64,000 nucleotides of DNA from Lewinellaceae bacterium (GCA_020636025.1 JACJYQ010000001.1:496001-560000), one strand, 5' to 3'; shown: positions 29,201-37,495, counted from the stretch's first letter. Notes: generated by a model not told the origin, from the letters alone. Translations and numbers: made by a program.

Positions 29201-31670
29201 TTGTGCGCCAATTAGCGTTGCAAACAATTTCTTCCCGGATGACAATTTCCCGGTTTGTTCCCCTACAACTGTATTCTATACTGCCACTGATTCATTTGGC
29301 AACGCCAGCACCTGTCAATTTACAGTAACGGCTTTAGATACCATTTCTCCAACTATAGTTTGTCCGGCAGACACCGTTATATTTCCAGTAGCCAGTTGTG
29401 ATACAACCGTGTTTTATACAACGCCTACAGCTACGGATTTATGTGATGCAAACGTGGACATCATGATCAATGGTCCGTTTGTTTCAGGTTCTGTTTTCCC
29501 AGCAGGTACAACCACGGTTACATGGTTTGCTTTAGATGAATGCAGCAACCTGTCAGAGTGTACATTTACCGTAACCGTTGTTGATGGAGCACCGCCAGTG
29601 ATAAATGGCTGTCCTATGGATACAACTGTTTATGCAGATGTAATGTGTGAGGCAATTGTAAACTGGATTGAACCGTCTGCAAGTGATGATTGTGACACCA
29701 TGGTGGTTTTAACCCCAACAGGGGGTACTCCGGGCGGCTCTTTCCCACTTGGCGATACAGAAATTACCTATACAGCTTCGGACGATTCCGGCAACCTGAG
29801 CACTTGTTCATTTACCATTACTGTACTAGATACGCTGGCTCCTCAATTGGCAAACTGTCCTACTGGTCCGTTCATTGTATTACTGCCAAATTCAGATTGT
29901 GATACAGTTTTAAACTGGACTCCTCCAACAGTTTCAGATAACTGTGGACAGTTCACCGTGAGCTCAAACTTTGATCCGGGTGACTTGTTTACCACTGGCG
30001 ACACCATGGTAACCTATGTGGTTGTTGATGATTCAGGAAATGCAGATTCTTGCTCTTTCCTGGTTTCTGTCAGAGACCAGGTGCCACCGGTATTAAGCAA
30101 CTGCCCTCCAAACACTACAGTAAATGGAAATGGTGCTTGTAAGGTGCCCGTATTCTGGACAGACCCTACTGCTACGGATAACTGCTCCGTACCTATAATT
30201 AGTGCGCCGGTAATGTCCGGCGATTCATTCATGGTTGGCATTACCATTGTACAGATCATTGCAGAGGATGCCAGCAGTAATTATGACACATGTACGTTCA
30301 TGGTAACAGTGGAGGGCGTTCCTCCAGGTTTTGACCTGGCCACAGTGCCTGCCGATATATCCGTTGTTGCCTGCGATACTTTAATGTCCTGGGATTTGCC
30401 CACACCTACTGGTTTTTGTGATTCAGTGACGGTAACCTCCAATCCTCCGTCACCGACAAACTTTGGCCCGGGTGTTCATGTAGTAACATTTACAGCTACA
30501 GATGGCAACAATTCAGTAACTACCAGTTTTTCAATAACAGTCATTGATGAAGAAGCTCCTGTTATCACCTGCCCGACAGATTTGATCGAGGTAAACACAG
30601 GTGGCATAGTAATTGCAGGTGATGGGTTTATTACCGGTACAGATACGGTTGCAGGTTGTGATGGCATTGAACTTTTCTTTGGTTTCCCTACTGCCACCGA
30701 TAATTGTACCATACCTTTGGTAACTCAGGATTCGGGACTTGTCACCGGCGCTGAATTTTCAATTGGAAGTCATTCCTTGATTTTTGTGGCAACAGACGAC
30801 TATGGAAATACAGCAAGCTGTTCGGTAACAATTGTCGTTTCACCACTGGAAGCCTTGAATACAGTGGTTGATCCAGATCCAGGTTGTTTAAATGAAGCAG
30901 TGCTCTTAATGGCACCCATTATACAAGGAGCAACCTATGGATGGGTACAGTTGCCAAATACTATACTCCCTTCGATTACTAATCAATACGAGATTCCTTC
31001 GCTTAATCCACAAACCGCTGGAGATTATGCAGTAATTGCAAGTGTTAATGGTTGTTTAACCCCGGTTGACACCTTTACTGTAACACTCATTACTGCACCT
31101 AATCCGATGGATGATGTGTTTGAAATTGAAGCAGGAGCTGTTGATACTTTCAATGTATTCCTGAACGATGGCATCACAAATCCAATGGATTATACAATTT
31201 GTTCTTTGACGCCGGATCCGCTTCCATCAGGGTTAACCGACCTTGGAAATGGATTGTTTGTGTATCAGGAAACCAGTGGTGCCGCAGTTTCGTTCGTTTA
31301 TCAGATCTGTTATTGCGGTGAACCTGGTGAAGAGGCTACCGTTACCATTACCGTGAATAATGTCGATTGCGATTTCATTCCTAATACCATTACTCCAAAT
31401 GGAGATGGAGTGAATGACTGGTTGGTAATCCCTTGTCTGGACAGCAGACTCTATCCTGACAATTCGATAGTAGTGTACAACCAGTGGGGTGATAAAGTTT
31501 TTGAAGACAAAGGATATACAAACGATCCAAACGATCAGAATCACCCAGCCTGGAGAGGAACTCTTGAGGGAAGGGCAGGAGAGGACTTGCCCGATGGAGT
31601 TTACTACTACATTTTTAAAGCTGGTCCTTCCGAAAAGAACCAAACTGGTTTTATTGAAATCTTAAGATAA
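26265..31670 (+). CDS. Scaffold-like T9SS protein: four cohesin-like domains alternating with HYR, CHU_C C-terminus
   Basis: About 1801 residues from the ATG at 26265, which gives a good signal peptide (MRKILVILILLLACVLPQ, then KTFAQ); a TTG at 26244 is in frame but less likely. Four cohesin-like domains (about 23-160, 254-392, 491-629, 724-864) share phrases such as GLQFSLGWDPALVQY and GWTGPFSGTTL. A single HYR unit separates each pair. Eight further HYR units run to about 1527. An Ig-like region and a CHU_C domain (about 1706-1801) follow, with FIPNTITPNGDGVNDWLVI, YNQWGDKVFE and DGVYYYIFK. CHU_C is the type B signal for T9SS export, associated with gliding and adhesion proteins. The repeated cohesin-like domains suggest a scaffold for dockerin-bearing partners such as the two preceding proteins. 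It lies 130-150 bp after its neighbour with no strong terminator between. Confidence 0.85.
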   Translation: MRKILVILILLLACVLPQKTFAQVVLKSDTINLPCNLSTTFLMPIKVRNFTDVSGLQFTFQWNPAQLQYAYITDINPAFDGIAFDSTNLIAQGKFTFAWSQLSSVSLSDDEVVLNVAFTRIGGPATSLDFTDDPTSIFVFDAAFNELDYELESGLVNPLDFAAPDLTCPSDTTVQAVGMVAVNDIAALATDDCGPAELGWTSSGASMYNFPSDPDASGSIFNLGTSVVEYTATDIAGNTSSCSFNVTVEFAIGDDLTFLTDIPSASCGDTISIDITTFNFDTIAAFQFSMGWDPALLSYLSISNLNPTLGLVPADFGTDSTGVGQFSLAWGGPFNGTDLADGSVVFTLNMVVLGSGLLSFGDVPTTRFAFSGAVFPPEEIPIVTVNGSVLVTDTIAPTVTCPGNQFLQAPGPVAVQNIAPVADDNCAPVIVGWTSTGATDFDKPTDPDASGSVFNLGTSLVTYTVTDASGNTDQCAFNITIESMGPDPNTLTLLANNTTTDCDGSFFIDISVFNFTDIAGLQFSLGWDPALVQYDSVSLFNPALNLDPSNFGTGFVNQGQLGFGWTGPFSGTTLMIGENIFRVYFTVLGNVNTPIVFTNMPTDITALAGPNFPPMDVPVDTLNGVVFIADGTPPGITCPSDTIVDAPMGSLMANVTGLDPVTSDNCPTLPMLSYGQTGATGNSGMGNADGDYNSGVTTVTYTAEDGAGNTSTCSFTVTVNADAPIILHLDSVQVDCQASNDTIKYCITVENFTNTIGLQFGLEWDTAVLHLVPPANMAYPGLTINDNMFNGYSTADDGLLLFFGVILTWPDIPTGDTLFCLDFAVADASGSTGLNFQAPLMGVDDSFGSVPVLGENGSFSAAGDNTPPDLTCPASVVLAPQPPDCSGTYMPPMPMATDACGAVDTIFRDPDITNFNTGTTVVTYTAVDEAGNSATCSFDVTVTDTIAPVMSNCPANITVFAPSDACNAPATWTAPDFTDCAPISVANNFFPDDNFPVCSPTTVFYTATDSFGNASTCQFTVTALDTISPTIVCPADTVIFPVASCDTTVFYTTPTATDLCDANVDIMINGPFVSGSVFPAGTTTVTWFALDECSNLSECTFTVTVVDGAPPVINGCPMDTTVYADVMCEAIVNWIEPSASDDCDTMVVLTPTGGTPGGSFPLGDTEITYTASDDSGNLSTCSFTITVLDTLAPQLANCPTGPFIVLLPNSDCDTVLNWTPPTVSDNCGQFTVSSNFDPGDLFTTGDTMVTYVVVDDSGNADSCSFLVSVRDQVPPVLSNCPPNTTVNGNGACKVPVFWTDPTATDNCSVPIISAPVMSGDSFMVGITIVQIIAEDASSNYDTCTFMVTVEGVPPGFDLATVPADISVVACDTLMSWDLPTPTGFCDSVTVTSNPPSPTNFGPGVHVVTFTATDGNNSVTTSFSITVIDEEAPVITCPTDLIEVNTGGIVIAGDGFITGTDTVAGCDGIELFFGFPTATDNCTIPLVTQDSGLVTGAEFSIGSHSLIFVATDDYGNTASCSVTIVVSPLEALNTVVDPDPGCLNEAVLLMAPIIQGATYGWVQLPNTILPSITNQYEIPSLNPQTAGDYAVIASVNGCLTPVDTFTVTLITAPNPMDDVFEIEAGAVDTFNVFLNDGITNPMDYTICSLTPDPLPSGLTDLGNGLFVYQETSGAAVSFVYQICYCGEPGEEATVTITVNNVDCDFIPNTITPNGDGVNDWLVIPCLDSRLYPDNSIVVYNQWGDKVFEDKGYTNDPNDQNHPAWRGTLEGRAGEDLPDGVYYYIFKAGPSEKNQTGFIEILR

Positions 31671-31677
31671 TCCGCAG

Positions 31678-31736
31678 ACCTGTCCGTGTTATATCAAGCT
31701 TAATTCAAATTATTATGCTTGTAAGCACGGACAGGT
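31678..31736 (+). terminator. Stem-loop after the third giant gene
   Basis: ACCTGTCCGTG (31678-31688) pairs perfectly with CACGGACAGGT (31726-31736), and the loop contains a further AAGC/GCTT pair. It begins 7 bp after the stop codon and is followed by TTT. It probably ends or attenuates transcription before the PorP gene. Confidence 0.6.
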
Positions 31737-31852
31737 TTCATAACACCGCTGTTCTGGTATCGCGTGTCGAGATCAGAGACTTGTTACTTTTTGTAATATG
31801 TTGCGTCAACAACACGCCATCAAAACAACCATAACATCTCAAACATTACACG

Positions 31853-32803
31853 ATGAAAAAAAATCTATTATTACTTGCCTTCGTGGTTGCAGCTTCAACA
31901 TTATTTGGTCAGCAGGAAGCACAGTTTACACAGTATATGTATAACAAACTGCCTGTAAACCCTGCTTATGCCGGAGCGCGCGGTGTGCCCAGTCTTACTG
32001 CAATTTACCGCAGTCAATGGATCGGGTTTGATGGTGCTCCTCAATCCGCATTGGTGAGTTTCAATGGTCCCTTTTTGACAAAAAGGGTTGGTGTAGGCGT
32101 AACAGTACAGTATCTGAAAATCGGATTACAACGAGACATTACAGGCTCTCTTGCTTATTCTTATGATGTGATTTCATCCGACGACGTTTCTCTTCGTTTG
32201 GGTTTGTCGGGAACACTACGCTCACTGGGTGTGGCCTACAATGAAGCCACATTTGTTGATCCCGGTGATCAGTCGATCAGCTCTGACAGACAGAATGATA
32301 TTTATGGCAATGTTGGTGCAGGAATTTATGCGACTATTCAGGATATGTACTACGTAGGCGTATCTGTTCCAAGGTTGTATTCCAATGTAATTGGTTTTGC
32401 TAACAATAATGCCACGTTGCTAGCCAAAGAATATCAGCATTTTTATGGAATGGGCGGAGCTATTATCCCATTGAGCGACGATATCAATCTGATGCCTGCC
32501 ATTTTGCTGAAATATGTAAAAAATGTCCCATTCGATATGGATATCAATCTGAATCTCGATATTCGCAAGAAATTCACTTTTGGTCTTTCTTACAGAATGG
32601 GTGGTGATGGCGCCGGTGATTCTGTTGATTTGCTTGCTTATTGGCAGGCTACAGATCAAATGGGAGTAGGTGCGGCTTATGATTTCACATTGAGTAAACT
32701 GAAAGATTATAATGCCGGATCAATTGAAATTCTGCTGCATGCAGATTTGAAAAAAGATAACGGACGCAAGAAGAATATGACAAATCCACGATTCTTCATG
32801 TAA
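31853..32803 (+). CDS. PorP/SprF family type IX secretion system membrane protein
   Basis: This 316-residue outer-membrane protein has a signal peptide (MKKNLLLLAFVVAASTLFGQ). The family opening follows: QEAQFTQYMYNKLPVNPAYA, then AIYRSQWIGFDGAPQSALVS. The rest is alternating strands typical of a β-barrel, such as VGVGVTVQYLKIG, SLRLGLSGTL and FTFGLSYRMGGD. PorP/SprF proteins are outer-membrane partners needed for secretion or surface attachment of CHU_C (type B) cargo, and are often encoded beside the cargo gene. Here the gene directly follows a CHU_C-bearing giant protein and precedes an OmpA-PD40 gene, so a cargo-specific role is likely. Length is normal. Confidence 0.9.
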   Translation: MKKNLLLLAFVVAASTLFGQQEAQFTQYMYNKLPVNPAYAGARGVPSLTAIYRSQWIGFDGAPQSALVSFNGPFLTKRVGVGVTVQYLKIGLQRDITGSLAYSYDVISSDDVSLRLGLSGTLRSLGVAYNEATFVDPGDQSISSDRQNDIYGNVGAGIYATIQDMYYVGVSVPRLYSNVIGFANNNATLLAKEYQHFYGMGGAIIPLSDDINLMPAILLKYVKNVPFDMDINLNLDIRKKFTFGLSYRMGGDGAGDSVDLLAYWQATDQMGVGAAYDFTLSKLKDYNAGSIEILLHADLKKDNGRKKNMTNPRFFM

Positions 32804-32809
32804 TTTTTA

Positions 32810-32833
32810 TTAGCTAATGTGACAATTAGCTAA
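32810..32833 (+). terminator. Short hairpin between the PorP and OmpA genes
   Basis: TTAGCTAAT (32810-32818) and ATTAGCTAA (32825-32833) form a 9-bp AT-rich stem with a 6-base loop, 7 bp after the porP stop. It has no T-tract, so it is more likely a weak attenuator or mRNA-stability element than a full terminator. Confidence 0.35.
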
Positions 32834-32873
32834 TTGAAAACTTTCTTAATCAAATAAGTCAATAAAGGGAGTT

Positions 32874-35186
32874 ATGAATACCCATAGACAATTATTTTTA
32901 TGCCTCATGCTCATGTTGATGGCTTGGGGTATATCCGCTCAGGATACGCTAAAAGTAACAGTAGATATTAAGAACGAGGAGGCAATTAACACAAAAGAAC
33001 TTGAGTTCAGCCCAACTTTTTATGAGGATGGTATTGTGTTTATTTCTACCAATACAGATGTTCTGAAAAAGAAAGCCGTAGATCTTAATCAGGATCTCAT
33101 GATGTCTATTCTTCGTGCAAAGAGGGGAGAGGATGGTCAGTTGTTGACAGCTGAACCCTTTTCAAAAGACCTGACTACCCTCAACCACGAGGGACCTGTT
33201 TGCTTCGATCGCACCACTGAAACCATATATTTTTCCAGTAATGCGGTAATTAATGGTAAAGATCAGTTTGCAAAAGATAAGGTGCAACATACAAGGCTTT
33301 ATATGTCGAAGCGTGTAAATGGAACGTGGGAAAAGCCAACTCCATTACCATTCAACAACAACGAATTTGATGATTTTCACCCATCTATCAGCATAGACGG
33401 AGATAAGTTGTTTTTTGCATCGAATCGTCCAGGCAGTCTTGGAAGTACCGACATCTATGTAGCCTATAAGGTAGGTGATTCCTGGAGTGAACCTGTTAAC
33501 CTGGGGCCAGGCGTGAATACCAGAGGCCGTGAAGCATTTCCATTTATCCATGCGGATAATACACTTTATTTTGCCTCAGATGGTTTTGAAGATCGTCGTG
33601 GAGGTTTTGATCTTTACTACGTAATTCCCGAAGGTTCAGAATGGACAAAGCCAGTAAATATGGGTGAACCATTTAATACCGGCGGTGATGATATGGGACT
33701 TATAGTTGATCTCAATAAAATAAATGGATATTACTCAACCAGTGGCATGGGTGGGGCAGGAAAAGACGATATTTTTAATTTCCATACAGAAAACGGCAAC
33801 CTGGACGATTACCTGCTGCAAAATATGCGGGTACCAGATCGTGAACTGGATCTAAAAATTCTGGTTACTGAAAAATCCACCGGTAAGGCCATGCCGGATG
33901 CCAGTATCCAAGTGTTGAAATATGACGGAAACAACGTCATCGGTCGCGATGAAAATGGCAACCTGATTACTGTTCAGAACCAGGATGGAGAAGATATTAT
34001 CAGCACCATTCCTCCAGAAAAAAGTATTGACGGTATGTCTGACAGCAAGGGCCGTTTTTCTACTCAGATTCGCCCTGGAAATTATGTGGTCATCATCAGT
34101 AAAAAGACCTTCCAGACAAAACAATATCGTTTGCCAATCGTAAAACCGGGCAATGAATTGACCGCTCAGTTAGAGAAATCTTCTGCCTACGCAGGCAAAG
34201 TAAACTGGATACCAACGCTGTACAATTATATGACCAATGCACCAATGCCTGGTGCCATGATGGTTATCACTGATCAAACCTCCAACAAGCAGGATACAAT
34301 GATTACAGATGCCAATGGTACTGTTGAGCATTACATTGATCCAAACAGGAAGTTCAAAATTGATGTATTTCAGGGAGGTAAACTGGTTGGAACTACAGAA
34401 GTAAATTCGAATGGCTGGCAGCCTGGGTCCACAGTAAGACAAAACCTTTCTGTTGCACCGCTGATGCCAGGTACTAAGATTGAACTGCCAAACATATATT
34501 ACAATTTCAATGATGCAACCTTAAGACCTGATGGCAAGAAAGACCTGGATCTTGTGGTTGCTTTGATGAATCAGCATCCATCGCTGGTTGTAGAATTGGC
34601 TAGTCATACCGATTCCCGGGGTACTCATGCCTATAACGAGGAACTCAGCCAGCGAAGAGCCAATGGGGTAGTGGAGTATCTGGTTACTAAAGGCATAGGC
34701 AGAAATCGACTGACTCCTCACGGTTATGGTGAAAGTGAGCCTCGTAATTCTTGTACCGACGGTGTACCTTGTACAGAGCAGGAGCATGCTCGCAACCGCC
34801 GTACTGAAATCAGGGTGCTTAGCACACTTGATGGCGGTGGATCAATGATGTATGTTGATGGACAACTCTCAGGAGTTAACCGTGAAAACACTGAACCTGA
34901 GAAAAATGTAAACACAGCTCCAGCCAGTTCAAATGAATTAGGAGCTGTTGACCCTGACTCATACTATGTAGTTGCCGGAGTGTTTAGTCAGGAAACCGGT
35001 GCACAATCCAGACTGGCAGAATTACTGCAACTGGGATATGGAGAAGCAAGCATAGTTCGTTTTCCAGATTCCCCGTACTTCTCTGTTTGTGCCGCCCATT
35101 TTGGTTCCCGCAAAGAAGCAAACGCTATTAGACGAAAACTCAAACGGGATGACAAACTGGATGCTTTTGTAAAGCAGATACAGTAA
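32874..35186 (+). CDS. OmpA-family protein with PD40 repeats and C-terminal SPOR domain
   Basis: This 770-residue envelope protein has a signal peptide (about 1-22). PD40/WD40-like β-propeller repeats follow at about 40-320, with phrases such as LEFSPTFYEDGIVFIS, DDFHPSISIDGDKLFFAS and NTLYFASDGF. Carboxypeptidase-regulatory-like β domains lie at about 325-530. An OmpA peptidoglycan-binding domain spans about 540-652, with VVELASHTDSRGTHAYNEEL, SQRRANGVVEYL and RNRRTEIRV. A SPOR-like domain (about 696-770, SYYVVAGVFSQETGAQSRLA to the end) can also bind peptidoglycan. Such proteins accompany PorP/SprF in T9SS loci and are thought to anchor the secretion apparatus to the cell wall. It follows the PorP gene by 70 bp on the same strand and is probably co-transcribed. 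Confidence 0.88.
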   Translation: MNTHRQLFLCLMLMLMAWGISAQDTLKVTVDIKNEEAINTKELEFSPTFYEDGIVFISTNTDVLKKKAVDLNQDLMMSILRAKRGEDGQLLTAEPFSKDLTTLNHEGPVCFDRTTETIYFSSNAVINGKDQFAKDKVQHTRLYMSKRVNGTWEKPTPLPFNNNEFDDFHPSISIDGDKLFFASNRPGSLGSTDIYVAYKVGDSWSEPVNLGPGVNTRGREAFPFIHADNTLYFASDGFEDRRGGFDLYYVIPEGSEWTKPVNMGEPFNTGGDDMGLIVDLNKINGYYSTSGMGGAGKDDIFNFHTENGNLDDYLLQNMRVPDRELDLKILVTEKSTGKAMPDASIQVLKYDGNNVIGRDENGNLITVQNQDGEDIISTIPPEKSIDGMSDSKGRFSTQIRPGNYVVIISKKTFQTKQYRLPIVKPGNELTAQLEKSSAYAGKVNWIPTLYNYMTNAPMPGAMMVITDQTSNKQDTMITDANGTVEHYIDPNRKFKIDVFQGGKLVGTTEVNSNGWQPGSTVRQNLSVAPLMPGTKIELPNIYYNFNDATLRPDGKKDLDLVVALMNQHPSLVVELASHTDSRGTHAYNEELSQRRANGVVEYLVTKGIGRNRLTPHGYGESEPRNSCTDGVPCTEQEHARNRRTEIRVLSTLDGGGSMMYVDGQLSGVNRENTEPEKNVNTAPASSNELGAVDPDSYYVVAGVFSQETGAQSRLAELLQLGYGEASIVRFPDSPYFSVCAAHFGSRKEANAIRRKLKRDDKLDAFVKQIQ

Positions 35187-35219
35187 AATAGATACGAGTA
35201 AACTTTTATAATGTTTTTT

Positions 35220-35258
35220 GATCGGGATTTTGGTTGTGATTAAACCAAAATCCCGATC
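35220..35258 (+). terminator. Strong stem-loop after the OmpA gene
   Basis: A perfect 16-bp inverted repeat (GATCGGGATTTTGGTT at 35220-35235 with its complement at 35243-35258) and 7-base loop lie 33 bp after the OmpA stop. A T6 run precedes it, but no T-tract follows on the plus strand, so termination efficiency is uncertain. Confidence 0.6.
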
Positions 35259-35329
35259 CTGTGTTAAGAGAGCCAAACATGCTCTGAAACAATCAAAACC
35301 AACCATAACACTATTCTTCCCTTGCTATC

Positions 35330-35677
35330 ATGGCGATTATTATTACCGACGAATGTATTAACTGTGGCGCTTGTGAACCGGAATGCCCAAATAACGCGAT
35401 TTATGAAGGCGGCGTTGAATGGGCCATCGCAGATGGTAGTACCGTTTCTGGTCTATACAAGCTGGAAGATGGAACAGAGGTGGATGCTGCACACAAAAAC
35501 GAACCTGTTTCAGACGATTTTTACTTTATAGTACCTGATAAATGCACCGAGTGTACCGGCTTCCACGAAGAGCCACAATGCGCTGCGGTATGTCCTGTAG
35601 ACTGCTGTGTTCCTGATCCCGACCGGGAAGAGACTAAAGAGGCTTTGCTGGAAAAGAAAGAGAGGCTTCACCTCTGA
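35330..35677 (+). CDS. 2[4Fe-4S] ferredoxin
   Basis: This 115-residue soluble electron-transfer protein starts with the first iron-sulfur cluster motif CINCGACEPECP near residue 10. The second is the longer CTECTGFHEEPQCAAVCPVD near residue 67. This arrangement, with the CTGFHExPQC spacing, is typical of small cytosolic ferredoxins of Bacteroidota. They pass low-potential electrons to reductases and oxidoreductases. A charged tail (DREETKEALLEKKERL) ends the protein. It is downstream of the OmpA stem-loop, so it probably has its own promoter. It converges with the aldo/keto reductase gene 17 bp away. Confidence 0.92.
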   Translation: MAIIITDECINCGACEPECPNNAIYEGGVEWAIADGSTVSGLYKLEDGTEVDAAHKNEPVSDDFYFIVPDKCTECTGFHEEPQCAAVCPVDCCVPDPDREETKEALLEKKERLHL

Positions 35678-35694
35678 TATTCAATCATTAGGCA

Positions 35695-36612
35695 TCATCC
35701 GGTAATGCTGAGTAATCCGGTATAAACATCATGGTAAAGTGAATCGTCCAGGATACTCCAATAGTGCAGGGTTTCTTGTAATTGGTTGCCACTAGATGCA
35801 CCAACCACTACTCCTGCAATTTCCCTGTTTAAACCAGCGAATATCAATCCAAGTTGGTTCATAGTGCTAATTGCAGGGCGATTTGGATTTTCATTAAAGA
35901 TTTCTACGAGTTTTTTTACCTGATCGAGTAATTCAACAGACGTGTCAGGCCGACCGCCCCTGGCTAAAAAAGTACTTTCGGTGTTGTATGGGGTATTTTC
36001 AAGTTTTAATCCACCAGCATTGATTCCATAGGCAAAATACTTGTGAACACCACTCGGTAACACACTTGTATATCGTGACAAATCTGAATGCAATAAGTTG
36101 TGTTTCAATTGTATGTCACAATGAAGATCATGGCTTTGAAGGCACTCATTGTAAGTTTCTGGATGTTTTATGCCTGACAATCCGGGTTTTACCCCATATT
36201 CTTTTTTTAATGAAGCCAGCATAGCCAGCGACTCACATATTTCGGTTTCATTTTTCCTGTTATCCCAGTGAACCATAAGGCAGTCCAGGTTCTCTCCAAA
36301 AAGCTGTCTATATTCACCTGCCATCATTTGAATAAACGAAGGATGCAAGTTTGACTCCGGCGACCTCATGTTATCTAAGCCCCCAATTTTCATAGTAATT
36401 TGCAAATTACCAAGTCCATGTGCCTTGATATAGTCAACTAATATGTGCTCTGCAGCCCTGAAGTCATCTGGGTTTTTATTAATTGGATAGTTGGTAGCAC
36501 AATCAATACCGGAACAACCAGCTTTTAGCCAGATATCCAACTCTTCAAATGCAGCTTTTCGTGAAACTGTCCAGCCCCATTGTGCGGTTCCTAGTAGTAA
36601 TGGCTTATTCAT
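35695..36612 (-). CDS. Aldo/keto reductase family protein
   Basis: This 305-residue cytoplasmic protein has the (β/α)8 aldo/keto reductase pattern: LLLGTAQWGWTVSRKAAFEE at the start, SGIDCATNYPINKNP with the likely catalytic Asp and Tyr, ITMKIGG with the Lys, and DCLMVHWDNR with the His. A late VVVGASSGNQLQETLHYWSI resembles the NADPH-binding end of the family. It would reduce or oxidise a carbonyl with NADP(H), but the substrate is unknown. Its ATG overlaps the upstream glycosyltransferase stop by four bases (ATGA). Translation is thus coupled, and the pair may act on one sugar or lipid-linked substrate. Confidence 0.8.
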   Translation of the reverse strand: MNKPLLLGTAQWGWTVSRKAAFEELDIWLKAGCSGIDCATNYPINKNPDDFRAAEHILVDYIKAHGLGNLQITMKIGGLDNMRSPESNLHPSFIQMMAGEYRQLFGENLDCLMVHWDNRKNETEICESLAMLASLKKEYGVKPGLSGIKHPETYNECLQSHDLHCDIQLKHNLLHSDLSRYTSVLPSGVHKYFAYGINAGGLKLENTPYNTESTFLARGGRPDTSVELLDQVKKLVEIFNENPNRPAISTMNQLGLIFAGLNREIAGVVVGASSGNQLQETLHYWSILDDSLYHDVYTGLLSITG

Positions 36613-37325
36613 GGCTTTCGCTTTTTCAACACTTGCATGGCAGCGATGTATTGCTTGGCAAGAGGTAAAATCTTTACCCGGCTGGAAGTAATGTCATCGC
36701 GCCAGATGACAGGTAATTCACATAGGTTTACCCCTTTCCATTCGGCTATGGTCAATAATTCGGTGCTAAAAAACCATCCATTGCTAATGGCACCTCCTTC
36801 AATGAGAGGTTTTACCAATTCGCGCCTGAGCCATTTAAACCCACACATGCCATCAGAAAATTTGGTTCCCAGATAGAATCTGAGCATCAGGTTGAAGACC
36901 CTGGAAGTGATTTCTCTTTTCAATGTGCGACCAATAACCTTGGAATCTCTATGTAACCGAGATGCATACACCAAATCAAATCCCTCGGTTGCTATGGCAT
37001 TGTAGGCTTGCAAAAAATGCCTCAGATCAGTTGCCAGATCCAAATCCATGTAGCCAACCATATCTGCCTCACTGGCCAACCAGGAGGTTTTGAGGGCCAG
37101 GCCGACCCCTCGTTCAGGAACCTTTACCAATCGAACTTCAGGATACATGTGACACAAAGTCTCGGCTATTTGTCGAGTGTTATCAGTGCTGCCATTATCT
37201 GCAATTACAATTTTCCATTGTTCCCGATCTTCAAATTGCTCGCACAGAAACGCATACAATTTCTTTACTTGTACTTCAAGGGTAGCTTCTTCATTGAGAA
37301 CTGGAATAGTAATGTCAAAAGTCAT
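36609..37325 (-). CDS. Family 2 glycosyltransferase (dolichol-phosphate-type)
   Basis: About 238 residues from the ATG at 37325 (MTFDITIPVLNEEATLEVQV). The frame runs further upstream to 37361, but those codons lie in a short repeated sequence (RIDTFRIDT), so the later start is preferred. The GT-A fold is shown by the IPVLNEE nucleotide-binding start, VIADNGSTDNT, and the metal-binding DxD in VGYMDLDLATD. SDGMCGFKWLRRELVKPLI is typical of the dolichyl-phosphate glucosyl/mannosyl transferase group. It would transfer a sugar from a nucleotide-sugar, possibly to a polyprenyl phosphate. It lacks obvious membrane helices. It is coupled to the aldo/keto reductase gene by an ATGA overlap. Confidence 0.82.
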   Translation of the reverse strand: MTFDITIPVLNEEATLEVQVKKLYAFLCEQFEDREQWKIVIADNGSTDNTRQIAETLCHMYPEVRLVKVPERGVGLALKTSWLASEADMVGYMDLDLATDLRHFLQAYNAIATEGFDLVYASRLHRDSKVIGRTLKREITSRVFNLMLRFYLGTKFSDGMCGFKWLRRELVKPLIEGGAISNGWFFSTELLTIAEWKGVNLCELPVIWRDDITSSRVKILPLAKQYIAAMQVLKKRKP

Positions 37326-37336
37326 ATATAATGTAT

Positions 37337-37481
37337 CAATGCGAAATGTATCAATGCGCAATATTTATTATGTAAAGATTGGCACGGTGAAGTTAGGGTG
37401 CCTCAGAAAAAATTTGTTTACAAACTGTAACAGGATTAAATATTTCGCATACACATTGCCACATGGATACATTTCGCATTG
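37337..37481. repeat. Short repeated oligonucleotide in an intergenic region
   Basis: ATGTATCAATGCG occurs twice in tandem (37331 and 37346). The 15-mer CAATGCGAAATGTAT (37337-37351) recurs inverted as ATACATTTCGCATTG (37467-37481). It could form a hairpin across the region between two divergent genes, or be a remnant of a dispersed intergenic repeat. Confidence 0.45.
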
Positions 37482-37487
37482 TTGTAT

Positions 37488-37495
37488 TAATTTTG
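37488..37495 (+). promoter_or_regulatory. Possible -7 promoter element TAATTTTG
   Basis: TAATTTTG matches the Bacteroidota -7 consensus TAnnTTTG, 81 bp before the start of the coiled-coil protein gene. No -33 TTTG lies at the right distance, so the call is weak. Confidence 0.3.
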
